Part shown: in pieces, positions 1 through 7,287 of the stretch
Numbering within the stretch: position 1 is the stretch's first letter
How the letters are laid out: the number at the start of each line of letters is the position of its first letter
NCBI GenBank assembly: GCA_021736615.1
Contig: JAIPFN010000184.1
Coordinates: 1-11,549, forward strand
Origin: Phycisphaerae bacterium
Lineage (GTDB): Bacteria > Planctomycetota > Phycisphaerae > Sedimentisphaerales > Anaerohalosphaeraceae
Length of the DNA stretch: 11,549 nt
Direction: 5' to 3'
Program-made: the position numbers and the translations under genes
The notes under the pieces: generated by a model
What the model was told of the DNA's origin: nothing
What the model saw: the letters and a program-made list of their open reading frames with translations, nothing else
Databases searched by the model: none

Positions 1-940
1 GTACAGGTGAATCCTTGCCCAGTGACATATGCGGTCTGCTGACATTGTAGTATTCAAAGATGTATTCATGCAGAATATCATACAGGTGCTTTTCATTGAG
101 AATAATCATATGATCAAGACACTCTCGACGTAAAGTCCCAATTACTCTTTCGCAAAATGGATTTTGCCATGGACTTCTTGGTGCAGTTGGTGTGTCTTCC
201 AGCCCAAATTGTCTTATGGTCTGTTTAAACTTCTTGCTATAGATGCCATCATTATCACGGATAACATATTTTGTGGTTTCATCGAAAGCAAAGGTTTCGC
301 GAAGTTGCTGAATTGCCCATTGAGAGTGAGGACTTGAAGAAACTGCAAAGTGTAGTATTTTGCGTCTATCATGTGATATGGCCACAAATACATAAATTGC
401 TTTAAAGGTTATAGTTCTAACAACAAGAAAGTCAATGCCAACGGTATACTTTGCATGATTTCGCAGGAATGTAAGCCAACGCTGTATTTTTCCAGGATCG
501 GTTGTTGGCTTTTGCATGTATTTGGCAACGGTGTTATCGCAAACTGAATAGCCGAGTATTGCAAGTTCTCCCTGGATTCGTTGAGCTGACCAGAGCGGAT
601 TTTCCTTTTGCATTCTTCGGATAAGTTTAATAAGTTCCCAATCAATGTTAGGCCTGCCGACTCTTCGAGATTTTCTTCTCCAGTAAAGCTTGAAGCCTTT
701 CCTGTGCCAGTCGATCAAGGTTGCAGCTTTGGCAACAACAAGAACCGACTTCCATTTGCTGAATACCCTTGATATACAAACAAGTATGATCCTGTCAATA
801 TTTTCAAGTTTTGGCCTTTTGTTTTTACGTTTGTAGATGATAAGCTGTTGTCTGAGCATAAGATTTTCAAGAACCAGGCTTTTTCTAGTCTTAAATAATG
901 ACCAACAAAATTGAAAGGCTAGCAAAACGATACTCTTCAA
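1..940 (-). CDS. Integrase-core (rve) DDE transposase, 3' end outside window
   Basis: This is a transposase of the DDE integrase-core type, which cuts and joins DNA ends of an insertion element. 313 residues are visible and the frame is open to the left edge; relatives usually run some 330-360 residues, so only the C-terminus should be missing. The N-terminal part (residues 20-95) has the pattern LVLENLMLRQQL, then WHRKGFKLYWRRKSR, typical of this group. The catalytic triad reads D170 (GIDFLVV), D229 (IRDNDGIY) and E264 (NPFCERVIG), with 34 residues between the last two. The start is placed at TTG (938-940) because GGAG lies 8 bases upstream, the upstream frame soon meets a stop, and the next in-frame ATG (857-859) would remove 27 residues, including the start of the conserved N-terminal segment. 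No frameshift is seen, so it may be active. I cannot see the element's right end with certainty. Confidence 0.9.
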   Translation of the reverse strand, partial: MKSIVLLAFQFCWSLFKTRKSLVLENLMLRQQLIIYKRKNKRPKLENIDRIILVCISRVFSKWKSVLVVAKAATLIDWHRKGFKLYWRRKSRRVGRPNIDWELIKLIRRMQKENPLWSAQRIQGELAILGYSVCDNTVAKYMQKPTTDPGKIQRWLTFLRNHAKYTVGIDFLVVRTITFKAIYVFVAISHDRRKILHFAVSSSPHSQWAIQQLRETFAFDETTKYVIRDNDGIYSKKFKQTIRQFGLEDTPTAPRSPWQNPFCERVIGTLRRECLDHMIILNEKHLYDILHEYIFEYYNVSRPHMSLGKDSPV

Positions 941-993
941 GGGATTTTCTCCGACAGAATCATAATAATATTGCAATTATATACGAAACTGCT

Positions 994-1022
994 ATTTTAC
1001 ATAAGTCATTTGATATTAACAA
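994..1022 (-). promoter_or_regulatory. Candidate sigma-70 promoter of the left transposase
   Basis: Reading on the minus strand, TTGTTA (1022-1017) is followed by exactly 17 bases and then TAAAAT (999-994). Transcription would begin near 987 and leave a leader of roughly 47 bases before the TTG start at 940, with the GGAG ribosome site inside it. The match is by eye to the general consensus only. Confidence 0.4.
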
Positions 1023-1125
1023 GTTCGAATTATTGAGTAGGACAGTCCAAATATATATAGCTACCCTGAATTATGCTAACACAGTAACAGATAATCCTTG
1101 AGAAATCAAGAAGTTATGATAAAAT

Positions 1126-1311
1126 ATGCTCATGGATAATATAGCGAATTCAAAAGCTGCTAACAAATGGTTAAGTATACTGATCATTGCTACGATCACT
1201 CGGTTGTTGTGCCGTGAATTGACACTCCAGAACGAATATCTTCGCCAAGAAAATAAAATTGATCGCAAAATGGTCACGAAATATAAACGCCTGAGTTTGA
1301 CTGAATGTTAG
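1126..1311 (+). pseudogene. N-terminal remnant of an rve-type transposase
   Basis: This short frame encodes 61 residues. Its middle, roughly LQNEYLRQENKI followed by KYKRLSLTE, matches the layout of the N-terminus of this transposase group, where a helical LxxENxxLR segment leads to a basic RLxLT segment. The complete transposase at 7932-9011 has the equivalent YLMEENKILKHEL stretch. The frame then stops (TAG at 1309-1311) and nothing resembling the DNA-binding or catalytic region follows before the next gene starts 43 bases later. I therefore read it as the 5' end of a destroyed insertion element, and not as a functional small gene. No good ribosome site precedes it. Confidence 0.5.
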
Positions 1312-1321
1312 CCTGTTTGGT

Positions 1322-1336
1322 TCAGGCCAGGCCTGA
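1322..1336. promoter_or_regulatory. 15-base palindrome just upstream of the LamG gene
   Basis: TCAGGCC-A-GGCCTGA is a perfect 7-bp inverted repeat around one central base. It lies between the end of the transposase remnant and the ribosome site (AAGGA, 1342-1346) of the LamG gene. Its position and symmetry suggest a protein-binding site. A folded RNA hairpin is less likely because the loop would be one base. Confidence 0.3.
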
Positions 1337-1354
1337 TTAGCAAGGATATAGGGT

Positions 1355-4030
1355 ATGAATGAGAACATGGCGTATCGATTTGTCGTATTACATTTTTCTA
1401 TTGCTATTGCATTTTTGTTGACACAGGCTCCTGCAAGTGCGCAATCACCTGATTTCTTTGCGTATTATACAAGGTTAGCATATGACGATGACAACAATAC
1501 CGGTAAATATGCAGACATTGTGGTTAATCTGGGCCAACGTGGGCAACTTGTTTTTAGTCGTGAATATAGCTATCAGCCCTACTGGCAGGTGTCGAAAAAA
1601 AAGTATTTCTTTGAACGGGTGCTCTCTTTTGTTGGAGACGGTCCTGAATCGCGTCCCGACAAGATCAATAAATGCTCCTACGTAAGAATTGTCGAGGATA
1701 AACCCGACCGCATTGTCATTCACTGGCGATATGCACCGGATCAGAAACGTGACAGTTTTACTCACTTTAGGGAAACCTACTGCGGTGATATAGGTGTATA
1801 TTATGCCGAATACGCCGATGAATATTTTACGATTAAATCTGACTCAACTGTGACCAGGCAGGTCAAGACAGGCTGCTACAAGCTTGATGACTGGAATGAT
1901 CCGGCCAATAGTATCGAACAGGAATTGAAACTGACATCTTCAGGCATCTCTGTTTTAAAGACCACTCCGGCTAGGCTCCTGCATCTTCCGGGTGAATCTG
2001 TTAAAGGGTCCGCTGTAATTAAAAAGTCTGCTCAACAACCCGTTTTATGGATGAGACTCGATGAAGGCCTCAAGCCCAACAACCACATAACCACAGAGGA
2101 TATTCGCTGCACCCACTGCAAGATAAACGGAATGGACAGTTATTGGCGCTCAGGCGTATCAGGTTCATGCCTTTCATTCGACGGTTATACCAATAATGTG
2201 ACGGTCCCGGCGTCAGGTGTTGCCGACCTTAGCGACGGTTTTACGATACAGGCCTGGATCGCGCCGCAGGAATATTCATGGAACTTTGCTGGTATTGTCG
2301 ACCGGGACCGGAATAAGAAGGCCGGCTATTCCCTTGGAATCAATCACATAGGGCAGATCGGCATCTATGCCCATGTCCAGGGTTATTGGCAGGGACTGAT
2401 GACCACCCGCAAAGTCCCGCTTTTGAAATGGACACACGTTACCGCGGTATATGAAAAATCGAAAGGATTTTCCATATACTTTAACGGTGAACTGGTTGGC
2501 ACGAAAAGGACATCGGGAACTTTCAAGGATGCCGGTGATTTGGACCTGTATGTGGGTATGGCCCATGAAAAACAATTCCCCTGGGCTTATGAACGTAAAA
2601 TTACCAAAGAGTTCCTTTCAAATATAGTCTTCAGCGGCCTCATCGACGAGGTCAAGATTTTTGACAAGGGTTTGGGGCAGTCGGATATATATGCAGATTA
2701 TCTTCTGGCCAAACCCAGGGAAACAATACCGCTGCAGTTCTGGGTATTGCCCGCTGGACCGTCTAAGTTGGACAAATTCGGGGCCTTCTATACAAAACTT
2801 AAATGCAGTCCGGAGTGGGACGGACTCTGGCGCGTCGGCAAATACGCAGACATTGTTGTCGGTTTTGAGGACAAACCCTGCCGCTTTGTTTTCTGGCGTG
2901 GGACAAATTATCTTCCCAGCCTTGTGAGCAATCCCGGCCCGAGCGGGATATGGATGAGTGACCAGGGCCCTGAAAACTACAATGGCGAGTGTTTCGAGCA
3001 TATGTCTGACAAGATGTGCCGTTATTCGCATGTTCGTCTCATCGAAAACACAGACGCGAGAGTTGTAGTACATTGGCGCAACACGAGTGTGAGCATCAGC
3101 TATGATTGGATGGAAGTTAACAAGGACGGCTGGGGGCTATGGACCGACGAATACTGGTATATATACCCTGATGCGGCAGCTGTTCGCTACCAGGTCAGCA
3201 GAAGGCTCAAGGACCTGCCTGCACAGACTCAGCAAAATGAAATGTTGAGCCAACCCGGCAAGCGGCCCGAGGACAACGTACCTTACGATTCTGTTACACT
3301 TTCAAACTTAAATGGTGATACCGAAACATGGAACTATGCTTTAGGCACTACATTCTTGAACACCGACCCTATCGAGGGCAGCAAGAATCTCGTCTACACG
3401 AATATAATTTCAGATTACAAGCATTTCAATATCGGTCAGGACGGATCATGGTGGAAGGTTTACAGCCAATGGGAATCCATGAGAATGGCATACGGGCATT
3501 CGAAATACAATGCTTGGAACCATTATCCCTTCGGTCTTTTGCCCAGTGACGGTACCGTTGGCACGGGGATTGACAGGGTAACTTCTTCCTGCCTGGGCAC
3601 ACTCAATGGCCTGCAGCATTTATTGGATGATGGAAGAACTGAACTGTACAATATATATGGGATGACAGATCTGCCAGTTCCTGAACTTAAAATACTGAAT
3701 CGGTCGTGGAACAACCCGGCTGAAATGACAAATATCACCGGCGGAACCAGTACTGGCTACGATAAGCGACAAAGGGCTTATCCCATCACCAGGAAAAAGG
3801 ATACGATCACTTTCAGCCTCAACGCCTCTGAAGACAACCCTGTTTTGAATCCGTGCTTTGTGATAAAGAACTGGCCCAGTAACGCTAAGGCTCGTATCGA
3901 GATCGATCAGAAGAAGAATACCGATGGTTCTGTGCGGCAGGGTATTGTCAGGGATACCGATGGCACCAGGACCAAGGTGATATGGATCAAGCAAACTTCA
4001 GATAAAAAAACCAGTTATAAAATCTATTAA
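1355..4030 (+). CDS. Secreted LamG-domain protein with two related flanking modules
   Basis: This 891-residue exported protein has no recognised enzyme domain. Residues 1-29 form a signal peptide with a hydrophobic core and an ASA|Q cleavage site. Residues about 228-455 are a LamG/concanavalin-like domain: LWMRLDEG, SFDGYTNNVTVP, FTIQAWIAP, KWTHVTAVYEKSKGFSIYFNGELVG and LIDEVKIFDKGL. LamG folds often bind carbohydrate or protein ligands outside the cell. On either side lie two modules that resemble each other. Residues 34-170 carry FFAYYTRL, GKYADIVV, YVRIVEDKPDRIVIHWR and DEYFTI. Residues 475-614 carry FGAFYTKL, GKYADIVV, HVRLIENTDARVVVHWR and DEYWYIYPD. The remaining 270 residues are unassigned. 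AAGGA (1342-1346) lies 8 bases before the ATG; ATG 1367 is an alternative that would still keep the signal peptide. A role in extracellular glycan binding or breakdown is plausible but inferred. Confidence 0.9.
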   Translation: MNENMAYRFVVLHFSIAIAFLLTQAPASAQSPDFFAYYTRLAYDDDNNTGKYADIVVNLGQRGQLVFSREYSYQPYWQVSKKKYFFERVLSFVGDGPESRPDKINKCSYVRIVEDKPDRIVIHWRYAPDQKRDSFTHFRETYCGDIGVYYAEYADEYFTIKSDSTVTRQVKTGCYKLDDWNDPANSIEQELKLTSSGISVLKTTPARLLHLPGESVKGSAVIKKSAQQPVLWMRLDEGLKPNNHITTEDIRCTHCKINGMDSYWRSGVSGSCLSFDGYTNNVTVPASGVADLSDGFTIQAWIAPQEYSWNFAGIVDRDRNKKAGYSLGINHIGQIGIYAHVQGYWQGLMTTRKVPLLKWTHVTAVYEKSKGFSIYFNGELVGTKRTSGTFKDAGDLDLYVGMAHEKQFPWAYERKITKEFLSNIVFSGLIDEVKIFDKGLGQSDIYADYLLAKPRETIPLQFWVLPAGPSKLDKFGAFYTKLKCSPEWDGLWRVGKYADIVVGFEDKPCRFVFWRGTNYLPSLVSNPGPSGIWMSDQGPENYNGECFEHMSDKMCRYSHVRLIENTDARVVVHWRNTSVSISYDWMEVNKDGWGLWTDEYWYIYPDAAAVRYQVSRRLKDLPAQTQQNEMLSQPGKRPEDNVPYDSVTLSNLNGDTETWNYALGTTFLNTDPIEGSKNLVYTNIISDYKHFNIGQDGSWWKVYSQWESMRMAYGHSKYNAWNHYPFGLLPSDGTVGTGIDRVTSSCLGTLNGLQHLLDDGRTELYNIYGMTDLPVPELKILNRSWNNPAEMTNITGGTSTGYDKRQRAYPITRKKDTITFSLNASEDNPVLNPCFVIKNWPSNAKARIEIDQKKNTDGSVRQGIVRDTDGTRTKVIWIKQTSDKKTSYKIY

Positions 4031-4047
4031 GAAAAAGACTTGGCGTG

Positions 4048-4069
4048 AAACTGGCCTGTCCGGCAGTTT
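4048..4069 (+). terminator. Hairpin after the LamG gene, possible transcript end
   Basis: AAACTG and CAGTTT pair across a short stem extended by CC/GG with one bulged G and a five-base loop. It begins 18 bases after the stop codon of the LamG gene. There is no clean run of T after it, so it is a weak candidate for an intrinsic terminator and may instead stabilise the 3' end of the mRNA. Confidence 0.3.
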
Positions 4070-4177
4070 GCTAATTGCTTCTTGCCCCCAAAAACCTTGG
4101 CTGCCGACCTCTAAAGATTTACTATGTCGTAGAGCGTCAAAAGTCATCGGGATATGAGATTATTGTATTACACGGTG

Positions 4178-4203
4178 CGCTTGTCAAGCGGTCGTAGGAC
4201 CGT
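4178..4203 (-). repeat. Diverged inverted copy of an array unit, with two small dyads
   Basis: CGCTTG-T-CAAGCG (4178-4190) overlaps CGGTC-GTAG-GACCG (4189-4202), giving two adjoining dyads. Read on the minus strand, 4183-4202 is GTCCTACGACCGCTTGACAA when trimmed to its last 20 bases. The first array unit reads GTCCTACGGTCGCTTGACTA over the same span, so 17 of 20 positions agree, including most of the otherwise variable seven bases. The copy is therefore an inverted relative of the 4461-4489 unit. Confidence 0.5.
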
Positions 4204-4460
4204 TGAAAACGTCGCTCATCCTTTAATAGGCTGGATTTTCTTTCACAAGCATTGTAGTTGCGTATTTTACAATTAACTAGTATTTACTACTGTTATTAAT
4301 GGACACTTGGTGTATTCGAGACAGTTATAGCTGAAATTGGCACACAAGGTTTACTTATGTTGCAGGTTCTTTTGCTTGGCAAATACTAATTTTGTGGAAA
4401 ATGTCAGATGTCGCTCCAAAATGCAAACCGTTGTTTTTTAGTGAAATAAGCGTATTTTTG

Positions 4461-4562
4461 GGGTGTCCTACGGTCGCTTGACTACTACAGGGTGTCCCAT
4501 TTTGGGGTGTCCCGTTGATGCTTGACTACTACAGGGTGTCCCATCAACGCTTGACTACTACA
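4461..4562 (+). repeat. Tandem array: GGGTGTCC-N7-GCTTGACTACTACA
   Basis: The array has three 29-base units (4461-4489, 4505-4533, 4534-4562). Each is GGGTGTCC, then seven variable bases (TACGGTC, CGTTGAT, CATCAAC), then the identical 14-mer GCTTGACTACTACA. A 15-base partial unit (4490-4504) has GGGTGTCC and seven bases but lacks the 14-mer. The four pieces add up exactly to 102 bases. The last two variable segments are near reverse complements and give an 8-bp inverted repeat, CGTTGATG (4513-4520) with CATCAACG (4542-4549). Read from the other strand the constant part contains GTAG. REP sequences mobilised by RAYT transposases are short, hairpin-forming and carry a GTAG or GGAG foot, so a REP-like origin is possible. 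No RAYT gene is present. Confidence 0.75.
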
Positions 4563-4609
4563 TCCTCTGTCATAACCGTTAAGCATTTGATCCTGTGGTG
4601 GATTCTGTT

Positions 4610-5812
4610 TTAATTTTGCAGTTTATTAAGAGCTTCCAAGACCGTCTTAATCAGTAGTGCCTTTTTGTATGGCACTATATTATTTACACTGTCGATATTC
4701 ACCTTTAAAGAGCTTTCAGGGATAGCGAGCAGGATATTATGATGCTGGAATTTCTTAAGAGTTTCTCTTCTGTGAGCCAGGTACTCAGGCGTCCAGAAGC
4801 CTATGATTTCCATTAGAACTTCGCGGCCATCTTTATGGCGGAAAACAAAATCCGGTACGAAAGTCGTCTGGTTTTCGTGCAGAATCTCACCTTCTCGGAT
4901 TAGTTGCCAGTCATCTCTCTCAAGCCCGAATTTCTTAGCAAATGCTTCTTCTACAGAGGAGTCAAATTCATCAGGCTCTGGCAGATGGCTGCTGAATCCA
5001 TCTTTGTCGGACAAATTCAATTTAGTTGTTGTTTTCCATGGCGTTTTGACGGTTGCCGACATCTTCCAATTCTTGCAGGCTAATAGTGCTGGCAAAAACC
5101 TTGCGAAGTTCACTCCATATCGGAGGGTCTCATGTAGCACCGACACCGGCCCCGACAATGTTATTTCATATTTCGATGGACCTGTCCGCTTGATCTCATG
5201 AAGTAATCTGGCCAATTTCGCATAACGAAGAATAGTTTTAAAATCATCGCTTGCCCATATTTTCAGGGTTTCAGCTTTATAAAGAGATGCCTGCAACTGT
5301 GCAACATTGTATCGCGACAGAAATGCGGTAGCACTGTCATATCCTTCAAACTCATTTAACTGTTGAAACTCCATCACATCGGAATACAGATTCTGCTCAA
5401 TCTCATCCCACGTCAAATCAAGCTCTTTAGCTATTTCCTGTTTAGTATCATTTTCATCATGTTCAAAGAGTTGATCTTTCTCATTAACAAGCGGGTGATA
5501 TTTGGCAGCCTTGGAGAATACTTTAAGCCTGAGCTTTGATGCATTACCATCCGGATCAGTTTGATATGTGCTTTTGTCGTCAAGCAGCTTACAAAAGGCG
5601 GCAATTCTGCGAATAGGACATTCGGCTTCGTCAATAAATAGCTTTTCAACCTGCTTATGCAATTGACGGCGTTGTTTATTGATGCCATTGCCGTAGACAG
5701 AAAGCATCCGCTGAGCATAATCGAGGTAATGAGAATGCGTACTTTGAGTAAGACGATCAGGGAATGCCTGTCCCGACTTATATTCTACGATGGATTGTTC
5801 GCTCGTAAGCAT
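4610..5812 (-). CDS. DUF790 / Bax1-like nuclease, partner of the XPB-like helicase
   Basis: This protein belongs to the DUF790 family, whose archaeal member Bax1 binds XPB and is a structure-specific nuclease in DNA repair. With the start chosen here it has 400 residues. The central part (about 168-255) has the family pattern YNVAQLQASLYKAE, YEITLSGPVSVLHETLRYGVNFARFLPALL and a following GW-like NWK. The C-terminal nuclease-like part has E288/E289 (SVEEAFAKKF), FVPDFVFRHKDG with D321, then EVLMEIIGFWTPEYL with E335, the PD-(D/E)xK-type residues of the family. A longer frame begins at 5872, but ATG 5812 fits the family N-terminus (MLTSEQSIVEYKSG) and has GGAG five bases upstream. The gene then overlaps the helicase end by 35 bases, implying coupled translation. 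The acidic residues appear intact, so it should be active. It ends next to the repeat array. Confidence 0.88.
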   Translation of the reverse strand: MLTSEQSIVEYKSGQAFPDRLTQSTHSHYLDYAQRMLSVYGNGINKQRRQLHKQVEKLFIDEAECPIRRIAAFCKLLDDKSTYQTDPDGNASKLRLKVFSKAAKYHPLVNEKDQLFEHDENDTKQEIAKELDLTWDEIEQNLYSDVMEFQQLNEFEGYDSATAFLSRYNVAQLQASLYKAETLKIWASDDFKTILRYAKLARLLHEIKRTGPSKYEITLSGPVSVLHETLRYGVNFARFLPALLACKNWKMSATVKTPWKTTTKLNLSDKDGFSSHLPEPDEFDSSVEEAFAKKFGLERDDWQLIREGEILHENQTTFVPDFVFRHKDGREVLMEIIGFWTPEYLAHRRETLKKFQHHNILLAIPESSLKVNIDSVNNIVPYKKALLIKTVLEALNKLQN

Positions 5813-7190
5813 CGCTTCTCCGTCTTGACCGTGACCTTTGCACTTCCTTTGTATTTTCGCAGACAACCTCATAAAGTGTTGCCTGGCTGTTGCCGCTCTT
5901 TCTCAAGATTCTACCCAGCCTTTGTTTGGCCTGGCGAGTTGAACCTTGACCGCCTATGACAACTCCGACCTTAGCTTCAGGGACATCTACACCTTCATCA
6001 AGCACCCGGTTGGCAACCAGCACCTTGAACTTTCCTTTAGCAAAGTCATCAAGTACTGACAGTCGCTCTTTTTTTCGGGTATGTGACAATATAGTAGGAA
6101 CCAGAAATCTCTTTGAAACCTCAAAAGCCATAGCATTGGATCCGGCAAAAACCAGGGTCTGCTGACCATTATGCAATCGGAAAATATCTTCGAGAACCCG
6201 AAGTTTCTCAGAGGCTCTTGATTCTATTGAGGTTTTAAGATGAAAGGATTTCATGGCGTGCCTTGCCTGCGGGTCTTTACTGGATTCCTTACATAAATCC
6301 TGCCAGCTATAACCCGGCTTATCCTCCCGACGTAAAACTATATAATCCCTGATCTCCTTGCTACACTTATCATAGATCAGCTGCTCTTTATCGTTAAGTG
6401 CAATTGGTATCCGAACTATGTCAAAATCGGCAAGTGTCGATCCCTTCGCTTGTTTAAACGGCATCTCATAAGCTACAGGCCCAATCAAATAATCCAGATC
6501 CTTATGCAATCCGTCTGATCGTTCCGGAGTAGCGGTCAACCCCATCCGCATTGGGGCAGTGCTTAAAATAGCTGCCTCTCTGCGATACCTGCCAGGCAAA
6601 TGATGCTCTTCATCAAAAATCAGAAGGCCGAATCCCGCCCCCATCTTGCTCATATGGATATAAGCACTGTCATAGGTGGTAACTGTAATCGCCTTGATGT
6701 TGAATGTATTATCACCGACAATCCCAGCATCGTACCCCAGATTCTTGAGTATCCGGCGATGCCACTGATACATCAGATCGCGTACCGGGGCAACTACAAG
6801 AGTGGCGATTTTCGTCTCAGCCATTGCAGCTAAGGCAACTTCGGTCTTACCGGTACCAGTAGGCATAATAACCTGCCCCCGACAACCGGAACGTCTCCAA
6901 CCATCCAGAGCTTCATTTTGTTCGGGTCTGAGTTTCGGCAGATCAACATTTGGCCAATTAACAGACACCGGCTTCATTACTTCATCAGATAAGTTTGGGA
7001 TTTGCGACAGTTCCTGCCTGACCTGACTGTAATAAATCGCGTCACATCGCCAACAGTCAACCCTGTTGTCCCATTTCCAGATTTTAGGGCTAACCGTCGA
7101 TGGGAATTCACCCTGAGACCAGCCATCAAGCAGCAGTGTCCCTTGATCCCATTTCAAAGCAATCTGTCCATTTTCGTTTTCAGAAGTCAT
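5778..7190 (-). CDS. XPB/Ssl2-like superfamily 2 DNA helicase
   Basis: This 470-residue ATP-dependent DNA helicase is of the XPB/ERCC3 type; it would open or translocate on DNA for its nuclease partner. The motifs in order are LRPEQ (87-91), Walker A PTGTGKT (110-116), Ia VVAPVRDLMYQW (132-143), Walker B DEEHH (193-197), III LTATPER (218-224), IV LVFAGS (346-351), V ANRVLDEGVDVP (393-404) and VI QAKQRLGRILR (420-430). The segment at about 262-325, between motifs III and IV, sits where XPB proteins carry their thumb insertion. The N-terminal stretch (10-80) would be the damage-recognition-like part, but that is inferred from position. All catalytic motifs look intact. The ATG at 7190 has no ribosome site; a promoter whose -10 box ends ten bases upstream suggests a leaderless mRNA. 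It is the first gene of an operon with the DUF790 gene. Confidence 0.93.
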   Translation of the reverse strand: MTSENENGQIALKWDQGTLLLDGWSQGEFPSTVSPKIWKWDNRVDCWRCDAIYYSQVRQELSQIPNLSDEVMKPVSVNWPNVDLPKLRPEQNEALDGWRRSGCRGQVIMPTGTGKTEVALAAMAETKIATLVVAPVRDLMYQWHRRILKNLGYDAGIVGDNTFNIKAITVTTYDSAYIHMSKMGAGFGLLIFDEEHHLPGRYRREAAILSTAPMRMGLTATPERSDGLHKDLDYLIGPVAYEMPFKQAKGSTLADFDIVRIPIALNDKEQLIYDKCSKEIRDYIVLRREDKPGYSWQDLCKESSKDPQARHAMKSFHLKTSIESRASEKLRVLEDIFRLHNGQQTLVFAGSNAMAFEVSKRFLVPTILSHTRKKERLSVLDDFAKGKFKVLVANRVLDEGVDVPEAKVGVVIGGQGSTRQAKQRLGRILRKSGNSQATLYEVVCENTKEVQRSRSRRRSDAYERTIHRRI

Positions 7191-7192
7191 TA

Positions 7193-7210
7193 TCTGATAA
7201 TTATATCAGA
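7193..7210. promoter_or_regulatory. Operator-like dyad over the -10 box
   Basis: TCTGATA-ATTA-TATCAGA is a perfect 7-bp inverted repeat with a four-base centre. It covers the whole -10 box and the predicted start point of the helicase operon. A protein bound here would block the polymerase, so repression is the natural reading. The binding protein is unknown. Confidence 0.45.
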
Positions 7211-7227
7211 AAATCGACCCACAACAA
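7200..7227 (-). promoter_or_regulatory. Promoter of the helicase-nuclease operon, likely leaderless
   Basis: On the minus strand TTGTTG (7227-7222) is followed by 16 bases and a perfect TATAAT (7205-7200). Transcription would start about 7193-7192, only two or three bases before the ATG at 7190. This explains why no ribosome site is seen before the helicase gene. Confidence 0.55.
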
Positions 7228-7263
7228 AGAAACATTTTAATGGCAAAATAGCAGTATAATGTT

Positions 7264-7273
7264 ATCATATGAT
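7264..7273. promoter_or_regulatory. 10-base palindrome in the divergent intergenic region
   Basis: ATCATATGAT is a perfect palindrome lying between the two 7-4-7 dyads of this intergenic region and four bases after a TATAAT on the plus strand (7255-7260). A 10-base AT-rich palindrome can arise by chance, so this is a weak call. Confidence 0.2.
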
Positions 7274-7287
7274 CCATCGTCATGCGT

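Larger units (their letters stand above)
4031..4609. other. Gene-free stretch between converging genes
   Basis: This stretch separates the 3' end of the LamG gene from the 3' end of the nuclease gene on the other strand. I find no credible coding frame. It holds the hairpin at 4048-4069, a dyad-rich inverted copy of a repeat unit at 4178-4203, and the tandem array at 4461-4562. The roughly 260 bases between the two repeat sites are AT-rich and show no structure I can name. Confidence 0.6.

Noticed and set aside
898..1101. 67-residue frame on the plus strand at the 5' end of the left transposase
   Set aside because: It overlaps the transposase start and promoter on the other strand, has no ribosome site and no protein-like features.
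1097..1110. Small hairpin CTTGA-GAAA-TCAAG
   Set aside because: Five base pairs with no T run or gene context; expected often by chance in such sequence.
4461..4562. CRISPR-like array
   Set aside because: Spacers would be seven bases long, far below any CRISPR spacer, and there are no cas genes.
6321..6329. R-E-D triad at helicase residues 288-290 as the XPB RED motif
   Set aside because: In XPB proteins the RED triad lies before the Walker B motif; here it lies after motif III, so the match is coincidental.
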